Shown in pieces: positions 1 through 10,149 of a stretch of 28,418 bases of DNA. The notes below the pieces were generated by a model. The model did not search any database. It saw nothing but the letters and a program-made list of their open reading frames with translations, and had not been told where the DNA came from. A program made the translations under genes and the position numbers. The DNA is from Larix sibirica. Taxonomy: Eukaryota > Streptophyta > Pinopsida > Pinales > Pinaceae. The stretch covers positions 3,900-32,317 of the forward strand of contig NWUY0300094876.1 of NCBI GenBank assembly GCA_004151065.3, written 5' to 3'. The first letter of the stretch is position 1; every line of letters begins with the position of its first letter.

Positions 1-979
1 GTAAGAGTCTGTATAGCGGGTTGTTTATTACCCAGTAGCTTACAAAATAGCTTATAAAGCAGTTACTAAGTATATTAAATAGCTGTTTAAAAAGTTTCAT
101 TAGTCTCTATCCAGTAGCAGGAGAAGCATAGGCATGACTAATAGCATAAGCAGATCAATGAAATTAAGGTACCTAAGCGTATAGGTGTTGTTCCTTTCCT
201 TATATAAGATATTATGATAGTGTAACTGATAACGTACCGTTCCTGTGCTTTGTAACAGTATTTACGTATCATAAAGAGAAGGTCTAATTCCAATTGATTA
301 GCTAAGCGTCCTTGTTTCTTGGTCAGTTGGATCCACACATCTACCACCCTGCCAGGAATCTATCATCTTTTTCGCACCTAGTCCCCATGGGAGGGAGGAT
401 CGAACCATAGTATGTTCCCAGCCAGCAAGACTAGCAATCCTAGCTTTGCCATTTACCCTAGCCATTGGTGTGAACGTTGTCAAATTCCATTATTCCTAAA
501 TAAAACGCTACTTAAAATGCAGCGAAGCACATTCCTTCCTTTGGTCGGGGGCTTGGTTGGGGTAGAAAAATTTAAGGTAATAAAAAAAGAGTACATAGAG
601 CGCTCTAAAATGGCAATTGGATAGGTTTATCTCTAATATGGGTAACCATCAGTCAAGGTAAAAGCTGTGGCTTCTCCAGCAGCAGTGGATGATTGTGAAA
701 ATGATTCAGTTGGTCCGCCAGGTTGTCACTTTCTAATTGACCAGTGGCTAACTAAGCAATCCCAGCCAGCAAGCCAGCTCATCAGACAACCAGCCCAACC
801 AACCCGTGAGCCAACCTGCCTGACCAGCCTGCAGGTCCGACCATTCACCTCTTGTTTTAATAGCCTCTCAAATGGCATTATTCGTTGATTAAACATCACT
901 TTAATCAATGTGAGGTGATAGTTTATGCTCTTCGCCTCGCTCATAAGTTATTGCTTCGCTTAGGTGGGGGGGCAGCATA
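1..979. other. Non-coding stretch, no gene recognised
   Basis: I see no convincing gene here. The frames present are short, overlap each other on both strands and carry no recognisable motif. The one visible oddity is a low-complexity patch at about 765-835, where CCAGCC, CCAACC and CCTGCC words recur many times. It looks like slippage-type expansion of a short GC-rich word, not a coding repeat. Confidence 0.5.
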
Positions 980-2231
980 TTGAGGGGAACAACATATCGA
1001 GGGGGGAAAACACATCGAAGGGAAGTAGAGGTAGGTCGCCGACAGAGAAAGGGAAAAGTAGCATTTATAGAGGTTGTGCGCAAGCACGCTCGACCAGAGG
1101 GAGAGGGAAAATTGGCTTTTATCGAGGTTCTATTTTATAAAGAGCAATGTGAACAATACAGGGCAGTGAATGAAAGGTTGGTAGCTGACTTAGCACAAGC
1201 AAAATCTGGTATACCTGCATCCAGCCAAGGGGAGCCGGCTGATGATTTGGTAAGAGTTCTATCTGATCTTAATTTAAGGGAAGCAGAGCATAAACAAAGA
1301 GAGCTTCCAGAAAAAATAGGCAGAGATAAAGGAAAAAGATGCTGAAATAAATAAAAAGGATAAAGAGCTTCATAAGCAAGATGAGGAGATCAGGGTCCTA
1401 AAAGATACTCTTAGAGTAAGGAATGAGATAGTACAAGAGCTACAGCAGACTAAGAAGAAATTAAAAACAGAGCTTTATAAGTTTGCTAAGAGATATGTAG
1501 GCAAACATGCACTGAAAGGGACCAAACATATAGTATGGGATGACATCACTGTGGAGATTACTAAGAATTGGAATCAGTTGGTACTAGTACAGGATGAGCA
1601 GGAACTGGCAAGGACTGCCTTGCCAGATTGTAAAACAATAACCAATGAACTGGATAAGAAGCCAGAGATTGCCCATAATGTAATCAGTTTACTAAATGTT
1701 AAGTCTAAAACTGAGTTGGACGTTCTGGGTGTACTAGACAGAACTAATTTCATAATGGAGGCCAATAGAGTCATCACCAAGAATAATATAGTGCAGAAGA
1801 CAGAGGTTAAAGCTAATGTTCTGAAGGGAAAGGTAGCCTCTTTTAAAGGGTTGTTTGATGAAGTCATCCAGAAAGGCTTACCTTCTTTCTGGGATGGAAA
1901 TGGAGATTTGTATGAACCCGACAGGTACAGGGAGATGCTGTCAAAGGCAAGGAATGATGATGATAAATTCGAAGACATGGAAGGAACCCTAAAAGGCCAA
2001 GTTGTAGTAGACAAAATATCTGTTTATTTTGAGATATTTAAGTATGTTAGACTTACCTTCAAAAATATCCCTGCTCCCTCCTATGGGCAATTCACAGATT
2101 TGGATATGGCCTCGAGGAAGATGAGGATCCACACTTACCCTATGGGGCGAGCTTGGAAGGAAATAGCCAGATATGCAGTAATAAACGCAGCGACTGAAGC
2201 TTCTTCTTCACAGCCAGTACAGCAGAGATAA
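980..2231 (+). pseudogene. Unrecognised coiled-coil protein gene, interrupted by one frameshift
   Basis: Two reading frames read as one gene. The first runs from the ATG at 980 to a TGA ending at 1345. The second is open from 1320, just after a TAG at 1317-1319, to a TAA at 2229-2231. The shift lies at or near an A run (1311-1316), a typical place for a one-base slip. The protein has a basic N-terminus with two related AFIEV segments (about residues 27-32 and 45-50), then a long charged Lys/Glu helix across the break (RVLKDTLRVRNEIVQELQQ style), then a globular part of about 220 residues with scattered aromatics, and a Ser/Gln-rich tail. I do not recognise the family. No zinc knuckle, protease or polymerase motif is present. 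A coiled-coil followed by a helical domain is compatible with a retroelement gag or a viral nucleocapsid, but that is inference. The 1551-2231 part has no stop at all in 226 codons, so decay is recent or mild. Confidence 0.55.
1049..1128 (+). repeat. Short imperfect tandem duplication inside the coiled-coil gene
   Basis: Two similar segments, about 1049-1075 and 1104-1128, share the pattern GGGAAAAxTxGCxTTTATxGAGGTT. They give the two AFIEV motifs of the encoded N-terminus. The duplication is in frame. Confidence 0.5.
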
Positions 2232-2504
2232 GGGAAGATAAACAGTAGATGAGTTGGCTACATGCATCTTCATGCCAAGAAGAAAGGGTTGTCAAGACAT
2301 GCAGAACAGAATCACTCGCCATTAAGAAGCCAACCTCTTTCAACTTGCTATGGGGTGCTGCCTTGGCACCTCCTGGGACTCTGCTGCTCCTATACAGAAA
2401 CTATGCTCTTCTCTATGAATAAGGTACGAACATGTGAAACTCGCGCATCGATACGTCTTTTTCCATATGGCAAGTACAAAAAAATGCCACCTTCCTCCTT
2501 CTCA

Positions 2505-2617
2505 AATGAAAAGCTGTTTAAGAAAATAAGGTGTTTCCGCCAATTGAATCAATTCTGGGTCCATTTCTATAGGGAAAACGAAAAGCTGTTTCAAATACGC
2601 TGTTTCTGTAAATTGAA
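2505..2617 (+). repeat. Imperfect direct repeat, two copies
   Basis: Copy one (2505-2548) and copy two (2577-2617) share GAAAAGCTGTTT, then TGTTTC, then AATTGAA in the same order. Translated, they give the related blocks NEKLFKKIRCF and NEKLFQIRCF. The copy-to-copy step is about 72 bp. Confidence 0.65.
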
Positions 2618-2630
2618 CACCTTAGCTAAA

Positions 2631-2703
2631 GGGGACAACCTGCATAGCCAGTTTATACCGGAGGACAAAGCTAGAAGCTACTAGTAGCTCCAGTGAAGAA
2701 GCT
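2631..2703 (+). repeat. Direct repeat, copy A
   Basis: It opens with GGGGACAACCTGCAT and contains GGACAAAGCT, then AGCTCCAGTGAAGAAGCT. The same words in the same order are found at 3083-3170, about 450 bp downstream. Copies differ by substitutions and by a small insertion in copy B. Confidence 0.7.
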
Positions 2704-3082
2704 GCTGTTTTTTCCAGTTTCGCCGTTAGATGAGACACTTCTCTTAGCTGTAGAGAAAAAGCTATAGTTCTAAATTAGTACAACATGGGAGACGTTTCAC
2801 TTTTCCTGGGACAACTACTAATGAGAGACCACCTTAACAAGCTGCTCATAGGGCCACTACTCTGCTATAGCCCAGTTCATATGTTGCTAGTCAATGTTGA
2901 TTGGCGTCGGCAACTTTCCATATCTACGTTATACTCACCCCATATCTACGCGATAATTGCATATATATATGTCCTTTAATTTGTAATTCCTATTATGTAG
3001 AAACTGTTTTCCAATCAACGGGTGGATAACTTGCATAGTCTCGTTTTCACCGGCCACAGGTAGTAGGCCCCCGCGGCAAGGA

Positions 3083-3170
3083 GGGGACAACCCGCATGCC
3101 AATACCAGGGGACAAAGCTGAAGCTCCGTCGTAATAGTAGTCTCCATTCTCTAGCTCCAGTGAAAAAGCT
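3083..3170 (+). repeat. Direct repeat, copy B
   Basis: It opens with GGGGACAACCCGCAT, then GGGGACAAAGCT, then AGCTCCAGTGAAAAAGCT, matching copy A at 2631-2703. It is about 15 bp longer owing to extra sequence between the second and third shared words. Confidence 0.7.
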
Positions 3171-3225
3171 ATAGGTTGCTTCCTCCATCCCATCTATGTC
3201 CAGTGGAACAGACAGTTTTTTCTAT

Positions 3226-3272
3226 GCCAGTCCTCCATCCAAAATAAAAGAATAAGAACTATAGTTAGTCTC
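3226..3272 (+). repeat. Direct repeat with a second copy at 3722-3769
   Basis: Both copies read CCxTCCAAA, then AAAATAAGAACT or AGAATAAGAACT, then a TTAGTCTC end. The copies lie about 500 bp apart, so this block and the 2631/3083 block have similar offsets (about 450 and 500 bp), as if a longer unit had been duplicated and then diverged. Confidence 0.55.
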
Positions 3273-3571
3273 TTCTGTTAATTATAAAAGAAGAAGAAAT
3301 CTGGATCTAATCCCACTAGCTCTACCTTGGGAACAACCTCCAACAACTACATCAAACCTTGACCTACAAACTACCTCACCTACTCTATAACACTCTACCC
3401 AACCAAAACATATATTGTTTCAATAGCAAGGAGAAAAGACCTAGCCGGCGGGAAAACTAACCTGCATACGATGTTGCATACATACGTCCTGGCAATCTAT
3501 GGCAGGTTTCAATCGCATGGAGAAGTCCTGGCCATGAAAAAGAGAATAAGATACGAAATCGAGTCTCCACG

Positions 3572-3682
3572 TTGGAGGTGAAGCAGTACAACACCGCGGA
3601 CGGACAACAGCAAGCACACAGTGCCAGAGTCTCATATTGGCCAACGGGCGGACAGCACGTCTTGGAGGTGAGGCGGTCCAAC
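3572..3682 (+). repeat. Short direct repeat pair
   Basis: TTGGAGGTGAAGCAGTACAAC (3572-3592) and TTGGAGGTGAGGCGGTCCAAC (3662-3682) match at all but three or four positions and are 90 bp apart. Confidence 0.65.
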
Positions 3683-3721
3683 CTGCTATATCCCCCATAT
3701 AAAATAGAGAAAGGCATGCAT

Positions 3722-3769
3722 GTGTCCTGTCCGTCCAAAGAACAAAATAAGAACTCTAGGTTAGTCTCC
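3722..3769 (+). repeat. Second copy of the 3226-3272 repeat
   Basis: It contains CCGTCCAAAGAACAAAATAA and GAACTCTAGGTTAGTCTCC, matching the block at 3226-3272. It is preceded by a TATAAAATA word at about 3699, which may be chance. Confidence 0.5.
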
Positions 3770-4330
3770 ACATTCTTTGAAAAAAGAGAAGCCGTAAAGC
3801 TCTTGTAAGCTTACTGTGTCAGAACTACTAGTTGTTTCCGCTCTACTACTTCTCGCCATCCAACTACTAGCTAAACTCGCATCTCTACGTCCTTGCCGGG
3901 AAAAAAGCCTAGCCATACTGCTGTCTGAACCCACTGTGATTAGGACCGCTCGCTGTCGATGCGCTCTCAATGTAAGGTGCCACTAAAAGTGTTGATGCAT
4001 TGTGAAAACCTTAGTGTCTCCATGCAGCAATGGTGACGTTGGCAAGGGCAGAGAATGACAATCCAACAACCTACACATACACAACCTTGAGCTACTATAT
4101 TGGGTGCACCAATTAGGAGTACCAGACAATCCACTTAAAACAAAATGGGAAACTATGCTAGTCTATTTATTAGACTTATTGCCATGGACCTAAGGTGCAC
4201 AACAACAGTTGGCTTCTTAACTGCTGCTCATTATTAGAAAGAACTAGTTGAAGTTTCAACATAAACATAGACAGAGTTGTTAGTTCAAACCAGCAGCCAT
4301 CAATCCGAGCAAGAGCCGTAGCAGAGCTGC

Positions 4331-4804
4331 TTAATTCAATGACACACGCCCGCCGGATCCAGCAAGTCCAACAGAAATAAGATGCCTTTTTGTCTCTGAA
4401 GGTAAGGTTCTAATTGTTGAAAGCGGGAATGTGGGATTGGGTACATAAAGCGTACTGGGTAATCTGGGGAACGCCTTTCTTGTGAGATGTGTCAGTATAT
4501 AAGGTTGCTGCAGGCCAAGGACCAGTTCCGGAAGGGTATAGTGTTGCCCAACTTCGTGGTATATACAATATACTTTACCCCACAAGTACCCGAACCAAAT
4601 GTGTGTAGTTGTTGAAGAAGGGCTCTGAATAAACATCATCTGAGTAAAGGCCTCTATAATGTACAAGGCAAGGTACCGTTGGTCAAGGTATAAAAAAAAA
4701 TTATAGTGATCCTCCCAAGTTGTTGTAGAGACAATGAAACATATAAAAAAGTGCTCCTCTATCTCCACCTCATGCAATGAGCAAAGTTTGCAAATACATT
4801 TCAT
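4331..4804 (-). pseudogene. Possible LINE reverse-transcriptase tail (zf-RVT-like zinc finger)
   Basis: This is a 157-codon open frame. Near its N-terminus it carries CICKLCSLHEVEIEEHFFIC, which has the C-x2-C, a conserved acidic Glu-His-Phe turn and a following Cys. That is the usual shape of the zinc finger at the C-terminus of plant non-LTR retrotransposon polymerases (the zf-RVT family). The frame continues upstream of the first ATG with a YHHIPR-like lead-in (minus strand, just above 4804), again as in such elements. Nothing of the reverse-transcriptase core is visible upstream on the minus strand. The second half of the frame has no recognisable domain and may be read-through. If the call is right, this is a truncated nuclear LINE fragment; the alternative is an unrelated small Cys/His protein. 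Confidence 0.4.
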
Positions 4805-5448
4805 CCTAGGAATATGGTGATAAACCTAAACTATAAGCTAGTATATGCACACCCAAAGTTGGACAATAGGGAACCGAAGCCCGTGTAACAAACTAAAAAT
4901 AAGGTAGTTTCGTTAGACAAGAAATCCATCTGTTATTTTGAGGAAATGCTAAAAGTGAAAGGCCAACTTGGGGAGGATTGGGCTGGGCCGGCGGCATAGG
5001 TGCTGTAGTAGCGACTATTTTCAATACGGGGTTTCAGCGATACCTCATCGACCTTTCCTTAATAATGACCATGCACTTTCTCGCTATAGTTTCCATGATC
5101 TTAAAAGTCCACACCCTTTCACTATTTCAATAGCCCAACTCTATATATATAAGGCCAGGTATTTAGAGGATAATCTCCCATCGAAAGGCCACCTTTATGC
5201 TGGAGGATTTTCCACCCCATAGGCCAGGTTATTATAGGAGGATTTACCACGCTTGTTGGTGTTGCTGGGCTGATAAGCAGGATCCGGGACCTCGTGATAG
5301 TTCGTGGGCTGGATGTCCTCTTCCTACGCTAGCTGGTCGTGGGCCGATATCCTCGGAGGTATCCCCAATTAAGGCCACTTTCGCACTCTTAAAATTACCA
5401 CTTTCGAAAGTAAAGGGTGAATCTATATTTTATTGGCTCTCCCCTAAA

Positions 5449-5511
5449 AGCGGGTTACTTAAACGGGTTACGTTACGACTTACTTCAAAGAGCGGGTTAC
5501 GAAGCGGGTGC
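5449..5511 (+). repeat. GCGGGTTAC short interspersed words
   Basis: The word RCGGGTTAC occurs at 5449-5458, 5462-5471 and 5491-5500, with a variant GCGGGTGC at 5504-5511. Spacing is irregular, so this is a local word expansion and not a regular array. Confidence 0.6.
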
Positions 5512-5580
5512 TTGTGCTTTCACTAAGTAAACGGGGTATGGAACTGGTACTTATTACGTATTAGCTATGCTCCTTTGAGT

Positions 5581-5613
5581 ATGCGGAGAAGCGAATGCAG
5601 AGATGCGGAGAAG
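5581..5613 (+). repeat. ATGCGGAGAAG direct repeat
   Basis: ATGCGGAGAAG at 5581-5591 is repeated exactly at 5603-5613, a 22-bp step. The surrounding sequence is purine-rich (GCGAATGCAGAG, AAGGAAGCGTAG). Confidence 0.6.
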
Positions 5614-5762
5614 ATAAGGAAGCGTAGAAGCAAGCGTTCATTGGGCCTGGATCTGTGTTCCCACTCTAAAGAGTGAACATTTAGGTTTCTAGGCCCAGCC
5701 AGCCCAGCCAAAATTAATACTACCAAAGGTCAGGAGATCCCTTACGCTATGCTCAGGTAAGG

Positions 5763-7700
5763 TTATCCCTTACTTACGCAGAGCTCAGGCTTTGAGGAGA
5801 AGAAATGTATTTTGTGATCAGAGCTTGGCTTGGCAAGAGGATATAGGGTCAGCTTCTTGGTAGAATTTCCATGGTAAATAGTCATGTCCCCAGATCTACC
5901 ACCAATATAGGCATCAGCAGTGGCCAACCATGGCCTACCTAGGATCAAGGCGCGAAGCCCTTGGTGATATTTTGGTTGCATAAACATAAAATCTGTTGGA
6001 TACTCCAAAGAGTCAACAGAGATAACTACATCCTATAAAAGACCTTCAGGTTAAACAGTATATTTGTTAGCCATTTGAATAACTATAGGAGTTTTTCGCA
6101 AACTGGTAAATTGAAGTTTTTCCATTATTTATCTGGTCATAACATTTATGGCAGCACCTAAATAAATTAAGTATTAGGAATGCAAATCTTTTAATGTATA
6201 CATCAACAATAGGGCTACTAGGATCTGTATACTTGGCAGTAAGAATTGTTCCAAGCATCAAATCTGTGAGTTGGCCAATTACTTAGATAGTTGGAGGATC
6301 CTTCCTCTTCCTGCTAGGTTTATTTAAGCACAATTATCATACAGCTTTGGCATAAATGGGTACATCCTTTATAGCTTTTAATAATGGAATATTTACACAC
6401 ACGTTCTTCAATTCCCCAATAAAGTCAAATTCAGGCTGGGCAAGAGTTTTATCAATACTTAGCCTCTCCGGATAGGGAGGTAATGATGCATCCCTATATT
6501 GTAGTGAAATTGAACTTTCAGGGGAAATAATTTTTTGTAGTATTTGGAAAAGGATTTGTAGACTTATTTTCTGTAGGTTTGTTTCCTACTTTATTTTGAA
6601 CTTACTATTATCCCTCTTCTGAGATGATTGGAATAGTTCAATTATTGATAACCTTCCCTGATCTTAAGTGGACTCCTTGGCAATCAACAGGGAAATAGAG
6701 CAAGCAGGAAAACCAGAAAACTCAACAGTGTAAGTGGATTTAGTTTTTTCTTATTTGGATTAGGTGTGGGTTATGCAGGTAGTTGTGGTCTTGGTGGAGG
6801 ACTGCGGGCAGCTGTAATTGTTGTTGCTGCTGAGGTAATTGGAGTTTTTGTTGAGAGAATTGTGGAGCAACTTGCTGTTGCTGGTTTCCTATAGGAAAAC
6901 CTCGCTACCCTCGTTACCATTGATAATTCTGGGTTTGTTGCGGTGGATATTGTGGCCAAGGCGTATAAGGATACCAGAATTGTGGAGGATATTGCATTTG
7001 TTTATTAATCCAAGCTGTTAGTAGCATGATTCTGCTCACAAATGCCACATACTTAACATTGTTCAATGGACATTATCTTTAAGGATGCGTCTTAAAGCAC
7101 TTTGAGCAAAATATGGATAGTGCTTTCTCAGCTTCTGCCTGTTTATTCTTAACCTGCAACATGTAAAACTGTGAACTTAAATAACTGAGAATATAAGTTT
7201 TCAAATTTTCCAACAATTTACCAATTTCTGCATGCGTAGCTCCTCTTCCTGATGACTTAGTAATTCTGGCAGCAATATCTCTGGGACTATTTCCATGCTT
7301 TTCATTTACCCTTTAATAATGTTTGCATAATTCACAAATGTTTTCATAGTTTAGCTGGGAAATATCTCCAGCTTTCATCAAGTTCAGGAGGTCAATACAT
7401 TCATCTATAATTCCTCTTAACATAATAATTCGCAGGGTTTATTTGTCCAACTTACTCTGTTTTTACCTCTGCAAATTCTATTGAAACCGTTCCACATAGT
7501 CTTTGAAACTATCGTCCTCCTTCTGAGTCATCTCGAAGATCTCCTCTCTCGGATCTCTGGCCTTACAGTAGTTTATATATATTTGATAAAAACTTGTTTC
7601 ATCTCATCCCTCGAATACTATTTCCACCAAGTCCCATGAACCAGTGGAGTGCTGCATTCTTCAATGTGGTAGGGAACAGTTTTCACTTTTTAGCATCCAT
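5763..7700 (-). mobile_element. Decayed Ty3/gypsy retrotransposon relic (gag to protease)
   Basis: Read on the minus strand, the order of parts is that of a plant Ty3/gypsy element. About 7680-7480 gives the retrotransposon gag core (AALHWFMGLGG, then KARDPREEIFEM, QKEDDSFKDYVERF). About 7140-7020 gives Cys-rich zinc-knuckle remains (IFCSKCFKTHP, then CPLNN, then VCGICEQNHA). About 7015-6780 gives a Pro/Gln-rich spacer (MQYPPQFWYPYTPWPQYPPQ). About 6290-5763 gives the protease region (AKYTDPSSPIVDVYIK, LGAAINVMTR, VVISVDSLEYPTDF, LILGRPWLATADAYIG). Many stops and frameshifts break it. At the expected catalytic site the residue before LGAAINVM reads Tyr instead of the usual Asp, so the protease is dead regardless of the frame breaks. 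No reverse transcriptase, integrase or LTRs are seen next to it. This is nuclear-type DNA inside a mitochondrial-type window. Confidence 0.85.
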
Positions 7701-9543
7701 GACATAATCATAGCTTCTGCAAAGTGTTATCACAAGAATTAGCATCTTTAGATGAAAGCAAAAAAAGAAATGATAGCTATGTGATACTAAGAGGGAGGCC
7801 AATGTCACCACACCTAGCCCTCTTCCGCTCTTTTTAGGCTAGCTCTTCTCTAGCACTAGGGAGGAGTCCCTAGGGTAGTATTACTAGAGTTTAGGCAATA
7901 ATGTCGAAGGTGAAATGAAGAGATGACTCTAGCCAAAAAGTATGATAAGTTTAGGAAATAAAATGGATGAGTGGATAAAAAAATAGTGTTTTATCATTGG
8001 GCAAATGGGGTAAAATAAAAGCTCAAATGGGAGGTTGTCCTTTAGCCAATCTGGTACATTGATACATGTTCCTATGCTCATTCCAATCTTGTTCAACGAA
8101 GCTCACTTATTATTTCCCGTATCTTGCTCGTTTTGGAAACACGTCGTCACTTTATTATGTTAAGCCTTACTCTGCCCTTTGCTTGCGCGGTCTCCTCCCT
8201 CACTTAACTCCAGGAAGTTTCGCTAAGTACCCCACTTTAGAGACCGTCCTGGAAAATAAAGGTTTATCCCTGCAGCGATGAACCTTCACTATAATAAAGC
8301 CAAGGAAAATAGTAAGTTACATAACTAACTCCATAGAAACAACCCTTTTGGTGAAGAACTCATGCTGCTTATCTTGTTTTCGAAAACCCTGCCTGGGGGT
8401 ATTATGATAGATAAGTAGGCAGGAACACCATAAATATTATTTCCCAATAGCTTGAGCGATGGCGGTAGGGTTAAGTATCGGTTAATTCCGCTATAAAAGG
8501 TAAGGAATGGATAGCTCATAAATGACTAAGAAGCGGTATTACCATCTATATAAAAGGGGCTTTCCGTTGGTTGGTTCAATTGGGAAAGCTTATGGAGGGA
8601 AGGAATAAAACACCTTGTAAACTAATAATTAACACCCAGCAGATGTTTACCCGGCAGATATATGTGTTGGATAGCAGTATAATCTATCTTTTCCAATGAT
8701 TGTACAGTCCGATGACAAGACCCACCAGAGCAAGGGGATTGATGTCCATTCAGATCCGATGACGGGTAACCTCGACCCTTACACTTATAGTTTATTGTTT
8801 CATTTCTGCAAATCATGCTTTGTCCAAATCATTGCTTTGTAGCTGCGTCGAATCATTCGTTCATTCACTGGGAGGTATTTCGGATATGTATGGGAGAGTT
8901 CCAGTTTCCAATAACTCACTGTAGGTTCGAACCCTGTTTTCCCCGATCCAAGTCACTCCCAAAATTGCCTCTAGCCAGGCTCGAGGTCAAGGTTGGGACG
9001 GGAGCCGTGGGACATAAATGCAATTAAAAACATGGTGTAGGCTACCCAAACTTAAAACCATTAACATATGCCCACACCCACGACTCCAAAAACTCTACAG
9101 AACGATAGCTAAGAGTGTTGCTAGTAGTACGGGAGATAGGCTATAGTTGCACGAGGAAAAAAATGGAGAGGTTGGCCCAAGTAGGGATGCCCTCGACCGT
9201 CAGCCAAAGGAAAGCTTGGCCGGTTTTATTCAAACCCTTTACAAGTCAGAGCTTGAGATGAGTGATAGTAATTATAAGGTGATGGGTTGGAGCCACGGAT
9301 CACCCAAGCTTTAAACAAACATAAGAGCTTTGTATTTCAAATGATCTATATCTAGAGTTGTAAGTAAGGTGTTATGCTTATGCCTGGCATGCTCGTAAGT
9401 AATATGCATTTGGTGGTAAGGCTATGCTGCTTATAATTATTTATATATGTAATTACGCTTTTCTTTATTATATCTTTCTCTAGTGACATGATACTAGTTT
9501 TCATTACTTAGAAGCATATTCTGAGTAATGAAAACTACAATCA
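7701..9543. other. Non-coding region, no gene recognised
   Basis: Frames of 64-71 codons occur at 8066-8281 (+), 8325-8519 (-), 8622-8816 (-) and 8815-9027 (+), but none carries a motif I recognise. A perfect Pol III B-box-like word, AGGTTCGAACCC, is at about 8923-8934 with no cloverleaf around it. The part before 8046 could be the outer flank of the minus-strand gypsy relic, but no LTR boundary is evident. Confidence 0.45.
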
Positions 9544-9595
9544 TAGTGGTACCGAAGTAAGAATATGTAAGCAGGAAGTTTTATCGAACGCGGGT
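9544..9595 (+). repeat. Direct repeat, copy 1 of a three-member family
   Basis: TAGTGGTACCGAAGTAAGAA continues with TATGTAAGCAGGAAGT and ends in TCGAACGCGGGT. It is matched at 9711-9767 with a few substitutions and a small insertion. A third, partial copy lies at about 10110-10149. Confidence 0.8.
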
Positions 9596-9710
9596 ACAAT
9601 GTTAATGTGGGGGATGGTTAGGTGAGTAAGTGGGTAGTGAAAGGCAGGTGGGTAGTAGGTAAAAGTAAAGGTAAAGGGAAGGGTAGTTGCTAGTAAAGGT
9701 TAAATAGCAC

Positions 9711-9767
9711 TAGTGGTACCCAAAGTAAGAATATGTAAGCAGGAAGTGTTGGTTCTCGAACGCAGGT
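9711..9767 (+). repeat. Direct repeat, copy 2
   Basis: It shares TAGTGGTACC, AAGTAAGAATATGTAAGC, AGGAAGT and TCGAACGCAGGT with copy 1 at 9544-9595. The preceding 60 bases (9650-9710) are a purine-rich run of GTAAAGG and GGTAGT words that also precedes the third copy at 10110. Confidence 0.8.
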
Positions 9768-10109
9768 GAATGGTTGCTGTATCTATCCGAACGCCCGTGC
9801 ACCAATGCTCTCTACCTCCATGCCATGTGAAGCCCTTCATCCATCTGCAGTAAGTCTAAGTAAGGCAGGCAAGTCTCTATCTATCTCTAGGTGGGTAAAT
9901 ATAAAAGTAAAGGCACTAACATTCAAGCATATCCTAGCAATGTGTCTAAATTCATGAATGGTATCTTTAAGCTCGTCTCCCCGAAAGCTCTGGTGCCACT
10001 GACTAACTCAGATTCCTGGCTGAAGCAAGTGGTAGCACTCCATGCATTAACAAAGGTTGGTTGAAGCAGTAAGGTCTGGTAGGTGGATAGAGCATGCACG
10101 TAAGTAAAG

Positions 10110-10149
10110 TAAAGGTAAGCATGGTAAAGGTAAATAGCAATAGTGGTAC
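10110..10149 (+). repeat. Partial third copy of the 9711 family
   Basis: TAAAGGTAAATAGCAATAGT followed by GGTAC matches the 9697-9720 lead-in of copy 2 (AAAGGTTAAATAGCACTAGTGGTAC). The match ends after the shared GGTAC, so only the upstream half of the unit is present. Confidence 0.55.

Larger units (their letters stand above)
2232..4330. other. Repeat-rich non-coding region
   Basis: There is no recognisable gene. The frame at 2262-2684 is open for 140 codons, but its second half is simply the translated direct repeat described separately, and it shows no domain. Frames around 3441-3808 overlap on both strands and look incidental. The region is built from several pairs of degenerate direct repeats, suggesting a decayed mobile element or an old local duplication. 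Confidence 0.45.
4805..5762. other. Non-coding region with small tandem words
   Basis: I see no gene. The frames at 4968-5222 and 5197-5526 overlap each other and have no domain. The stretch holds two clusters of short repeats, listed separately, and TATATATA at about 5143-5150. Confidence 0.45.

Noticed and set aside
1574-2014. 146-codon frame on the minus strand
   Set aside because: It is the antisense shadow of the coiled-coil gene at 980-2231, with a Ser/Leu-rich composition typical of such shadows.
8860-8945. Possible tRNA around AGGTTCGAACCC
   Set aside because: The T-arm can pair, but no matching acceptor or D-arm is found 60-70 bases upstream.
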